A DNA stretch of 20,611 nt from Micractinium sp. NFX-FRZ (taxonomy: Eukaryota > Chlorophyta > Trebouxiophyceae > Chlorellales > Chlorellaceae), in assembly GCA_029339195.1 (NCBI GenBank), contig JAPTJF010000694.1, positions 1 through 20,611 of the forward strand. The letters are read 5' to 3'. Numbering within the stretch: the stretch's first letter is position 1; every line of letters begins with the position of its first letter. The notes below the pieces were generated by a model. The model was not told where the DNA came from, made no database searches, and saw only the letters and a list, made by a program, of their open reading frames with translations. Below are positions 8,183-16,132 of this stretch, in pieces. The position numbers and the translations under genes are program-made.

Positions 8183-10603
8183 CAGGCCCACTGACCAGTC
8201 TAGCAGCACGCGTAGCAGAGCAAGCCTGCACCAGGTTGCGGCTGCAGCACAGCACAAAGCACGGCAGCGCAGCGTGCCAGACCACAGCACAGCGCAGCAT
8301 GCACAGCGCACCTGCAGCAGGTCGCTGCCGCCGCCGCCAATCGACTCCAGCAGCGCTGCGGGGTCGGCGGGCGCACCGCCCTTGCGGCTGATCTGATACT
8401 GGCAATACCTGCAGGCAGCGTGCGGAACAGGGTGAGCATGGCGGCAGTACCGGTTTGGCACAGGCTCCACCTGGCCCGCCATTTGCTTCCCTGCTGCCAC
8501 GAGGCACCTCGGACGCCTACAAGTCCTGTTCAGGCAGCCTCCATCCACGCGAAGCCCTGCAACCTCCGCCTCATGGTGGGCTCCACCTTCCCCAAAATGT
8601 TGCTCATGCCAGCTCACAACCCGATGACATATCCGCACACACCACACACCCGTTGCCTGACGGTCGGCTCCACGTGCCCTCCCCCACTCGTGTGTCGCCT
8701 CGCTTCCCACAATGCTGGCCCCAGATGCGCCCCGCCCTAGACATGACTCCGCCACTTCTGCACACCCCCTCACCTGATGGTGGGCTCCACTTGGTCCAAA
8801 AAGTGCTTGCACACCCCCTGCTGCTCAAAGCTGCCCACCTTGGCCAGCTCCTCAAACAGCTTCCTGCGGGAGGGAGAAGGCGTGGCATGTGATGCGGGGA
8901 GAAGGCCTGGCATGTGATGCGGTGAGGAGGCGTGGCATGTGATGCGGTGGAGCCAGAGTGGCATGGCACGTGAAAGAACACACGAGCAGGAGGTAACGCA
9001 GGGGGATGTGGGTGTGTGGGAGGCAGGCAGGGGCGGGCGGAGCATTCAAGGAGTGCCAAGCAGGGGCCGGCCGGCAGGCAGGTGGGCAGGGTTTAGGGTT
9101 GTCAAACACGCAGGGCAGCTGGCACAGCACCCCACTGCTGACCTCAGAGGCCCATGCAGCAACTGCCGCTGCTCCCTTGCCACGCCACTAGCCCTGCTCC
9201 GCCTCTCTGATTGCTTGGGTCTGCCTGCCCACCTGGCCCCTGAGAACGCGCGCCAGCGGCCCCTCCAACCCACCCCAACCCGCTGAGGCTGGCATCATCC
9301 CCTTTCCCATTCATGTCTACATGCAACCAACATTACTACACCATGTATTGGGCAGCCCACCTGGCCTTGAGGAAGCGCGCCAGCGCCCCCTCCCAGTCGC
9401 TCTCCTTCTCCAGCAGCACGCTGCCCGCCATCCACAGGCTGTACGCCTCGGCCTCCAGCTGCAGGGCGTGAAACAGCAGGTGGGCGTTTGAGCGTCCGGA
9501 AGGAAGCAGAACAAGCAGGGCGCGAAATGGGGCAGGTTGAGCAACCCGCTGCCTGCCGTCTCCAGGCCACCGGCCTCCAGGGATAGTGGCCCGCTGAGAC
9601 TATGCTGCCGCGCTGCCCAGCCCCGGGCACCTGCGTGCGCGCGTCGCAGCGCGCCCCCGTGAGCGCCACTAGCTCTGCCGCATGCGATGCCGCCTTGGCC
9701 AGGCGCCGCACCAGGTGCTGCCGCTTGGCTGCCACCTGCGACCCAACGCACATTGGCCGCAGGGGGCGGCAGGCAGGGACCACGAGAGGCAGGGCCGTCA
9801 GCATGAAATGCCAGGCAGGCATGAGAAACGTGCTGGTCCCGTCCGGCTAGTGCCGCAAGCTTTCCATCCTGCGTTCCTCCACGGCTGCATTCAAATGTGC
9901 TTTAACGCTCTAGAATTTGCGGATCCAAACTGCCACAGCCTTTGCCCTCGGCCTACCCACCCACACCCCAACCGAAGCTTTGCCAGCTCCACCGGCCTGC
10001 TCTCTGCCCCACCTGCTCCTGCTCCAGCTGGCTCTTCAAATCCATGGCATACGCCCAGGCACGCTCCGCCTGCACCAGCGGAATGTGCAGGTGCCTGCAG
10101 CAGGCACGCAAGGGATGCGGCAGAGGCAGCAGTAGAGGTGAGCAGCGAGGCGGCGGCACCCTGGCGGCAGCGGCAGTGGCTGGAGGAGCCTCTCCGGCGC
10201 GGGGTCGCTGGCAGGCACACCAACATGATCGGGGCGGTGTCCTGCAGTGACTCCAACCTCCCAAGGGCCGCGCACCTCACATCCTTCACTGTCTCCGCCT
10301 CAAGCTTCTTCTTCTGGTACCTGCCCCGGCCGTGGAGGAATTTGACGCTCTTGTAGATGCGTCTGAGCCGCCGGGAGCAGTACTGCCTGCAGCAGAGAGT
10401 CGCAGGGAGTAAATGAGCGTGCGGCCCTGCAGCTGGAGGTCTTCCAAGCGTTGATCGGCGATAGCATACCTATAGCGCTGATAGTCCGAGTGCTTGAGGC
10501 CGTGTATTCCCTGCGCGTCCTTCACAATAGCCAGCACCGGCAGAGTGAGGGTGGGCAGCTCCGGAGCTGCTGCCTGCGACGTCGATGCCTCGTCCACCTC
10601 CAT
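3916..10603 (-). CDS. SRP68: Signal recognition particle subunit SRP68, 17 exons
   Basis: Exons, high to low: 10603-10470, 10386-10276, 10094-10013, 9735-9631, 9458-9361, 8863-8774, 8408-8312, 8050-7922, 7645-7495, 6778-6693, 6385-6260, 6005-5898, 5517-5396, 5171-4990, 4693-4594, 4358-4289, 4011-3916. All introns are GT-AG, every junction is in phase, and the product is 628 aa, close to the animal protein (about 627). Diagnostic motifs in order: YQRYRQYCSRRLRRIYK (about 41-57, the RNA-binding start), AERAWAYAMDLK, YCQYQI, EEGYLTEHLDVFESF, MRTVPVRPIFLDTALNYI, and the basic end FSRLFGAWGR. SRP68 pairs with SRP72 and binds SRP RNA in the cytosolic particle that targets ribosomes to the ER. The start ATG has a GCCGCCATGG context. 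The conserved C-terminal LSHRL segment lies in the last exon. Confidence 0.96.
4067..4085. repeat. 19-bp near-perfect palindrome in last SRP68 intron
   Basis: TTGGTTGGT and ACCAACCAA form a 9-bp inverted repeat around a single central base. It lies in the intron between exons 16 and 17, about 55 bp before the acceptor used on the lower strand. No function is evident. Confidence 0.6.
4128..4178 (-). repeat. Decayed copy of SRP68 exon-16 end plus donor
   Basis: On the lower strand this stretch reads LDAALNCIQ followed by GTGGGT. The true exon 16 end at 4289 reads LDTALNYIQ followed by GTGGGC. The copies are 157 bp apart. The copy keeps a usable donor and has a CACACAG acceptor-like sequence about 40 bases upstream of the donor. 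It lies in the last intron of SRP68. It could be a cryptic or alternative exon, or junk. Confidence 0.75.
6484..6520 (-). repeat. Decayed copy of SRP68 exon-11 acceptor edge
   Basis: Over 18 bases starting at 6494 the upper strand differs at one position from the exon 11 acceptor region starting at 6378 (116 bp away). On the lower strand it reads CGCAACCT after a CTGCA that has lost the terminal G, so the acceptor AG is mutated. It lies in intron 10. Confidence 0.6.
6961..6998. repeat. 14-bp perfect inverted repeat, 10-bp loop
   Basis: 6961-6974 and 6985-6998 are exact reverse complements (GCCGGCGGGGCGCT). The hairpin lies in the longest SRP68 intron (6779-7494). The flank at 7055-7110 is unusually AT-rich for this locus. 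This may be the end of a small non-autonomous element, or simply a foldback. Confidence 0.65.
7236..7392 (-). repeat. Two decayed copies of SRP68 exon-9 end plus donor
   Basis: The lower strand of exon 9 ends around 7495-7530. Copies sit at about 7236-7276 and 7354-7392. A shared core CCCAGCGCCAGCAC starts at 7246, 7364 and 7500, so spacings are 118 and 136 bp. The nearer copy matches about 27 of 28 bases around the core. Both copies keep a GT donor (GTGAGC and GTGGGT against the true GTGAGT). All lie in intron 9. Confidence 0.8.
8131..8180. repeat. (GCA)n microsatellite
   Basis: A pure GCA/CAG run of about 16 units, here inside an SRP68 intron (8051-8311). In transcript sense it is (CTG)n. 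It is probably length-variable, and it creates long false poly-Ala/Leu/Gln reading frames on both strands. Confidence 0.9.
8568..8700 (-). repeat. Two decayed copies of SRP68 exon-6 end
   Basis: The true exon 6 end (8774-8815) shares ATGGTGGGCTCCAC (start 8777) with 8573, and with a two-mismatch version at 8660. Spacings are 87 and 117 bp. In the middle copy the donor GT has become GC (CGTCAG|GC). In the far copy the donor is lost. Both are in intron 6. Confidence 0.7.
8879..8953. repeat. 25-bp tandem repeat, three units
   Basis: Units start at 8879, 8904 and 8929 and share the core TGGCATGTGATGCGG with few changes. A partial fourth unit starts near 8958. It lies in SRP68 intron 5, directly upstream (in transcript sense) of the exon 6 acceptor. 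Confidence 0.85.
9222..9266 (-). repeat. Decayed copy of SRP68 exon-5 end plus donor
   Basis: GCCCACCTGGCC starts at 9227 and again at 9355 in the true exon 5 end, 128 bp apart. Similarity continues for about 45 bases through the GCGCGCCAGCG segment. On the lower strand the copy keeps the CCAG|GTGGGC donor intact. Confidence 0.75.
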
Positions 10604-10830
10604 GGCGGCTTGATCTGCACCAGTGGGCGGGAATCGGAGCAACTTTGCCTGCGTGTCCTGCGTGCTGTCGGCCTAGCTGGCCTGGGCCGTCCTCTGGTGC
10701 TCTTTGGGCCTTTACTGCGCTCAGAGCGCATTGCAGCGGCCATATGTTCTGTCTCAGGGTATCAAGGGCCGCCCAAACATCTTTGAAGGCTGCCCAAGGT
10801 TTACGCCATCCTTGCCGCTCGCTCACCAGT
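10604..10830. promoter_or_regulatory. Bidirectional promoter between SRP68 and FrnE-like gene 1
   Basis: Only 227 bp separate the divergent start codons, so both promoters and both 5' UTRs must share this DNA. I see no clear TATA box. Bases around 10630-10760 are less GC-biased than the flanks. That is consistent with a shared promoter, but it is inference. Confidence 0.55.
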
Positions 10831-13800
10831 ATGTCAAATGCAAGCGTCAAAGGTGCGCTGTGCTGCTACACACAGTGATGTACCCAAGTGATCAGCAAGC
10901 CAATGGGCTCAGCTGGGCTGCTGACCGCCGCCGACGCCCCCCGCCGCGCCACCGCTGGTGTACGGCAAATTGCCCTGCGGTCTGCGCACAACATGCATCC
11001 CTAGATCCCAACTTCCCGCAGCTGTTTGGCTACAGGGCGCCTGTCAGTGACCACCTGTTTGCCGCTCCCGTCCCTGCACGCCCGCCCCTTTCTCACGCAG
11101 TCGCACGCTCCTCTCGCACCTCGCCTGCCGGCGCCCTTCCGCGCCGCACTGTGTTCGCAACGTCACCGCCTCCTGGCTTTCTCTGTGCACCCTGATCACT
11201 TGCTGTGCAGTCACGGTCTTCTCGGACCTGGCCTGCCCCTGGTGCTACGTGGGCCTGCGGCGGCTGGACAAGGGGCTGGCAGGGCTGCCCAATGTGGAGG
11301 CAGAGATTGAGTGGCACGCATATTTGCTGGACTGGAATGCGCCGCAGGCAGGTGTGTGCCAGGTGGAGGGCGGGAACAGGTACAAGTGCTGGCAATGCGC
11401 TGCAGGAGCGTGTGCGTGCTGAGTGCTAGGCAGGCGGTGCAGGGGACATGCGCTGCAGGGAGGAGGGTGCGTGCGACACGGGAGGGTGGAGGCGGGCGTC
11501 GCATGCCGCCTTGTAGCTATGCGACACCGAGCTGTGTAGGAGGGCTTGTTTGCAGGGCAGCACACCGCCCCTCCGCCTGGGGGTGGCGACAAGGCAGCAC
11601 ACCACTTGCCTGCCTGGGAGTGGTGCAGGGGAACACGCCACCACTCCCGCCTGGGCTCCGCTCCCGCTTGGGCTCCGCCTTCAGCCTGCCCTCACACGGT
11701 GCCCCCCCCCGTCATCCCCTCCCCCGTGCCAGGCGAACCCATCACTGATGCGCTGAAGAAGAAGTTTGGGCCGCAGGCGCCGGCGCTCATGCAGCGGGTG
11801 GTCAACTCTGGGAAGGAGGATGGGGCCATGTTTGCAGACTGGAAGTGGCGGGCCAACACGGTCAAAGGTGACCAAGCTAGGAGGGCAGGCATGGAGGGCA
11901 GTGCCCTGTTTGCAGATAGGAAGGGGACGGAAGGGGAACACGCACGCAACCAAAGGATGAGGGCAGGGACGGAGGGCAGTGCCATGTTTGCGCGGACTGG
12001 GACAGAATGGAAGTGATGGGGATGGCTCATATGGTAGGAGCTTGGCGCGGCAGCGTAATGTGGCATGGGCAGGCAGCAGGCGGGTGAGTGGGTGGGCAAG
12101 CAGTGCGAGCATTGCACGGCGCTTGCAGGCTGTGGGCTGGCCAGTGGAGGAGGACAGTGCTGAGGACAGCGCGGTGCATATACTTGTGCAAACATTGACA
12201 TGTGCCACACCCCCTCGCCGCGTGGGCGCACGTGTGCCTGCTGCCTGCAGGGCACATGCTTGTGGCGCTGGCTCGGCGGCACGGCAAGAGCCACCAAGCC
12301 AACGAGGCTCTCTTCCGCAAGAGGTGGGTGCTTCTCTTTCTCCTCAGTTCTCATCTACATACATTGGATGTATGTCAGTTGGGAGAGGGGGAGCCGTGAA
12401 TGTCGTGTAGCAGTTCTTGAGGCGGGTTTGCTGTGGGCAGGGGGGAGCAGGCAGAGGGGGGTTGGCGATGGGCTCCCGTGGCGTGAGGCCTGAGTCATCT
12501 TGCAGAAAATCGTGGCTCACGCCATCACGCTCTCTTCCCTTGTCCACACCTCAGTAGGTGTGCTGGCCTGCCCCCATGCCATTTGACATACGGATGTTTT
12601 GCCAGCAGCTGCATTGTCATCCTCCCCCCACTGCCCCACCTATCCCTGCCTCCCTGACCCCTTGTCACCTTGCTGCCCCAATGCAGCAATGAGGAGGGTG
12701 CCAACATCAGCGGCACTGCGGCCTTCTTCACCCATGTCTCTTACGAGTGTCCCCTCTTCCTGCATCCTCTCGCCGTTTCCCCCCGCAGCTATAAGGAGGG
12801 TCCCACCTCCAGCAACACGCTGCACTGTCACAGCGGCACACGTTGCACTCTCATTCACTCTGCCTTCGCTTCCTCCCTGCCTGCCCCCCACTCAGCTATG
12901 AGGAGGGTGCCAACATCAGCGACACAGCGGTGCTGCTGGAGGTGGGGCGCCAGCTGGGGCTGCCCGAAGCCGAGCTGGAGGCTGCTCTGGGGTGAGTGGG
13001 TGCGCTGCGCATGCCGCCGTGCTGTGCCTGCTCTGACCAGGCTGGCGCCAGGCAATGGAGGCATCTGGAAGGCGTGCTTGCTTGTGCCCCACGTCCCTTC
13101 CACCCGCGGCGCTGGGCTGTCGCCTGTGCAGCGCCCGCACGACACGCGAGCCTGCGAGCCAGCGTGCGAGGTGTGGTGACTTAGCACGGTGACGTGGCAT
13201 GCTGATGTGGCGTGTGCAGGGGTGATGAGCTGGATGGCGAGCTGCTGAAGGAGGTGCAGTCCGATGATGCGGTGGCCAAGTCGCAGTGAGTGGCCTCCTA
13301 TCATTGGTCCCACTGTCAGTGCGCTGCCGCCGCCATTTGCTGCCGGCTGCCTGCTGGTGCGGCAGGGCTGCAGTCAAGCCGCCCATGCTTGCATCAGGGC
13401 TGCAGGGCTGCAGCCCACCCTGAGGCTGCTGCGTCTTGCGGCCACCGCCCTGTCTGCCTTCACAGCCACATGCGGGGCATGCTCCTCACACGCCTGCACC
13501 GCGCTTGCTCGTGCTTTGCCTGCAGGCTGCGTGTGTCTGGCGTCCCTTTCTTCCTCATCAGCAGCGGCGAGAGCAAGGCCTACGCACTCTCAGGCAAGCC
13601 CTCGCGTTTGCAGCGCCGCAAGTGACCCACATGCAACTGCACTGAGAGCTGCGCTAGCCTGCAACGTGGGCAGTGCAGCTGTGCCGCAGTACAGTTGCGC
13701 CCTCGGCATTCGTGCGCGCCAGCTGGCAGCAGCTGCAGGCAGCGACAGGAGGCATCTCGGCGGCTGCTCCGTACGTGTATGTGGAGCCCCGCTGCATGCC

Positions 13801-13983
13801 TGTTCGTAAGGGGAAGTGAAGAGCCATTCCCCTGCCGCCACCTGCCCTGCAGGCGCACAGCCACCGGAGGCGTTCCAGGAAGCAGTGGAGCGAGCCTTGA
13901 AGGAAGCAGGCAGCAGTGCTGCTGGCAGCAGCAGCGATGCGGGCGCCAATGCTGGCGCCTGCACCCGCGACGGCTGCCCCTGA
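10831..13983 (+). CDS. FrnE/DsbA-family thioredoxin-fold protein, paralogue 1, 8 exons
   Basis: Exons 10831-10852, 11211-11351, 11733-11867, 12251-12323, 12896-12991, 13220-13285, 13526-13593 and 13853-13983 join in phase into 243 aa. Residues 10-20 (VFSDLACPWCY) carry the CPWC active site (Cys16, Cys19). GVPFF near 185 supplies the cis-proline, and SGAQPPEAF near the end is the usual FrnE C-terminal motif. The helical insert includes KKFGPQAP and YEEGANISD. The family (DsbA-like/FrnE, related to 2-hydroxychromene-2-carboxylate isomerase) does thiol-disulfide or glutathione-linked chemistry; the substrate is unknown. No signal peptide is seen, so it is probably cytosolic. Exon 1 is only 22 nt but gives a correct MSNASVK|V start. 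Intron 7 uses a GC donor (CAG|GCAAGC). The last eight residues hold an extra C-x4-C pair. Confidence 0.9.
11811..12020 (+). repeat. 78-bp tandem triplication of exon-3 end in FrnE-like gene 1
   Basis: GCC(A/C)TGTTTG starts at 11825 (in the exon), 11903 and 11981, exactly 78 bp apart each time. Similarity spreads over about 50 bases per unit. The first unit is the real exon end (AMFADWKW); the other two are in intron 3 and read ALFADRK and AMFARTG. A 78-bp period is 26 codons, so the reading frame stays open through all units to a stop near 12014. The donor is not kept in the first copy. Confidence 0.85.
12670..12830 (+). repeat. Two decayed copies of exon-5 acceptor and exon start
   Basis: The true exon 5 of FrnE-like gene 1 starts YEEGANISDTA at 12896 after a pyrimidine tract and CTCAG. 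Earlier in the same intron, CAGCAATGAGGAGGGTGCC (12684 on) reads NEEGANISGTA. CAGCTATAAGGAGGGTCCC (12785 on) reads YKEGPTSSNT. Both are preceded by their own pyrimidine tract and AG. Spacings are about 102 and 107 bp. Splicing to either copy, and then across to exon 6, would run into stops or shifts. Confidence 0.85.
13594..13852 (+). other. GC-AG intron
   Basis: The join LSG|AQPPE required by FrnE homology places the donor at CTCAG|GCAAGC. There is no GT donor in this position that keeps the reading frame. The acceptor is CCTGCAG at 13846-13852. GC-AG introns are a known minor class recognised by the U2 spliceosome. Confidence 0.8.
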
Positions 13984-14608
13984 GCGGTGCAAGGCTGGGG
14001 GAGAGAGGGAAAGAGGGAGAGAGAGCAAAAGGGCACTGCTGGGCTATGCGCCACAGAGCTGTACACGTGTATTGCACAGTTCCAGACCATTGTTCAGCTT
14101 CCAAACCACCTGAGTGCCGCCAGTCATATCACACACTGTGCCCGTATGGCTCTGTTGCACAAGTAATGCTCTGCATCACCCCATAGTGGGTTCCTTGTAT
14201 TAAGTAAGCGGCAGAAGGCGGGCAGCGGATGCACATTATGTAAAAAGTAAATGGGGCTACTGGGGCAGGCCGAGCCTTAAAGCAAGCAGAGAGTGGCACA
14301 AAGGCCATCACCCTTCAGACAACTTGGTGGCCTTCTGCTCAGGTGCCTGGGTGCTTATCGATCTCCATGGGAGCGACACTTAGCCTCCGGCAGGCAGCGC
14401 TGCAAGAACGCACTGAGCGCACAGGTGGGCTGCCGAGAGAAGGGCGGGACGGGGCGGAGTGGCTTGGGACCCCAAGCGCATCTCAGCAAGAACTGTGATA
14501 CTGCCCACACTCGCTGAGGACAGGGTGGGCGAGGCAAGAGGGCAGGTCGAGGCGCTTGCATTCTGCTGCAGCCTGGGCTGGGGTGGGGCTCATCGCCAGC
14601 TGGGCTGC
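13984..14608. other. Convergent intergenic spacer
   Basis: 625 bp between the stop codons of FrnE-like gene 1 and the 220-aa gene. It holds both 3' UTRs, a purine-rich stretch at about 14000-14035 and the TGTAA at 14239. The part at 14090-14300 is clearly more AT-rich than the genes. No coding potential is seen, and there is no lower-strand TGTAA for the 220-aa gene. Confidence 0.5.
14239..14243 (+). terminator. TGTAA poly(A) signal of FrnE-like gene 1
   Basis: TGTAA followed by an A-rich run, 255 bases after the stop codon at 13983, in the AT-richer part of the spacer. It implies a 3' UTR of about 270 bases. Confidence 0.55.
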
Positions 14609-15712
14609 TCAGGCACCCAGCACCAGGCCAGGTTGCTGCCCTGGTGGCCAGCCAGGCGGCGGGCTGGGGTAGAACTCGCATTTCAGCTCCTCATGCTCCA
14701 TCTCACACTTTGAGAGCAGCGGGGGCAGCTCTGGCAGCGGCGCGCCGTGGCCGCCTGCCCCGCTGTCCCCACCCAGATGCGCCTCCTCCTCCGCCTGCTC
14801 CGCCAGCTCTTCTGCCTCCGCCTCCTCCTCCTGCCCAGCGCCCGCCAGAGGCTCTGGCGGCCTCACAGCTGTTTTGGGGTGAAGCAGCGGCAGGGAGCTT
14901 GGCAGCACGCAGTCAGGGAGCGCGCCGGTGCTGGCTGGCGGCTGCCACAGGAAGAGACTGCGGGGCAGCAGGGGGCAGCAGCAGGGCGGGTGGGAGGGAG
15001 ACGAGGAGGCACAGTTTGGCGATCTACTTGGCAAGATTGCAGGCGCTCAGCGAGGCGCCAACTTTGGCTCAGACCCCTCTGTTACTCCTGATGCTAGCTT
15101 AGCTGCAGCACCCACCTCACCTGCGCTCCTCCCACCCCTCAGGCCGGTCCTCTCCATGCCACAGGAGCAGCCATGTGTTTTGTGCGCAGGCTGGCCCACC
15201 ACTCAAATTCTCCAGGGTACTCTTCCTAGGCCCAGCACCCACCTCACCTGCGCTCCTCCCACCCCTCCGGGCGCTCCTCTCCAGGCCACAGCATCACAGC
15301 GCCGGGCAGCTGCGCATGCAGCCAGGCAGAGGTGGCGGTGGTGCCTCCGCCACCGTCGTTGGACAGCATCAGGAAGGGTTGGCCCGCAAACTCCAGCAGG
15401 CCCTGGCACGCCAGCTGCTCGCCCACCTGCCGAGGGGCGGACGCAGAAACGGGGTGTGAGGCACAAGGGCACAACGTCGAGCCACAAGTTGCAACTTGCT
15501 GGCCATTCAAAACCGGCAGCGGGCACCGCTGTCGCCGCTGCCCCACCAGCCGCCCCGACCCAGAAACCTCGGACCACCTTCTGTGCGCAGTCGGGGCCGT
15601 CATATTCGTTGTGGGCCCTGGCGGTCTCGAGCACTCGGCGTGCGTCTTCCTGGGTGCGCACCAGCACGGCCCACTCGGCCCTCTTCATGTCGGCAGAGAC
15701 ACTCCCTGCCAT
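14609..15712 (-). CDS. Unrecognised 220-aa protein with acidic C-terminal half, 3 exons
   Basis: Exons 15712-15578, 15426-15248 and 14957-14609 join in phase with GT-AG introns. Residues 1-104 look like a compact domain: RAEWAVLVRTQEDARRVLE, then LLEFAGQPFLMLSND, a glycine loop (DGGGGTT), and LPGAVMLWPGEE. Residues from about 105 on are Pro/Leu rich, then a Glu/Ala-rich, probably helical acidic stretch near 150-170. The end holds CEMEHEELKCEFYP with two cysteines and a proline-rich close. I do not recognise the family. The start chosen is the ATG that begins MAGSVSADMK. The frame is also open upstream to another ATG at about 15825, so a longer N-terminus is possible. It lies 420 bp downstream of the 153-aa gene in the same direction. 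Confidence 0.7.
15108..15163 (-). repeat. Near-identical copy of exon-2 end plus donor in 220-aa gene
   Basis: 33 consecutive bases starting at 15108 are identical to those starting at 15235 (127 bp away), and similarity continues for about 23 more bases. The unit covers the end of exon 2, the intact AG|GTGAGG donor and the start of the intron. This copy is in intron 2. It is the best preserved of the junction copies in the window. Confidence 0.9.
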
Positions 15713-15852
15713 GAGCGTGATGCTTGCTGGCGGACGTGATTGAAAGCAAAGGGGTGTCGGGAGGCGTTCGGACGTCCAACGAGGGAGAAGGGAGGGCAGT
15801 CGTGAGGTGCCTGCTGGGGCTGGCATGGCGGGGCATTTGAGGCGCGCGCTAT

Positions 15853-15857
15853 TTACA
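15853..15857 (-). terminator. TGTAA poly(A) signal of the 153-aa gene
   Basis: TTACA on the upper strand is TGTAA on the lower. It is about 276 bases after the stop codon of the 153-aa gene and upstream of the start of the 220-aa gene, which supports treating the two as separate genes. Confidence 0.5.
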
Positions 15858-16132
15858 AGGTGGCGCATTCGGCCTGCACCCAATCCTGCACCGATCAGAA
15901 GCAGGATCTCTGACATCAGTTGTCTAAAAGGCACCAGAGCACTGCCAATGCTCATGCCCTCTCGTCTCCCCCCACATACAGCGCTCACGGAACTGCCAAT
16001 TGCGTTGTACCGCATGTCTGCTGCCCGGTCCTGTGCAGTAAACTTTGGCCAGACTCCTCTAGCCTAGGCGGCCTACTCCCACAACTGGCTGTGGCGTTCC
16101 GTTGTCACCCCCTCCCTGTCTTTCCTGCTGTT

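Noticed and set aside
7718..8812. 364-aa lower-strand open frame
   Set aside because: It reads through SRP68 introns, including a CTG tract giving poly-Leu. Only the parts at 7922-8050, 8312-8408 and 8774-8812 are real exons, and not all in that frame.
8879..8953. CRISPR-like array
   Set aside because: The three 25-bp units are contiguous, with no unique spacers, in a eukaryotic intron.
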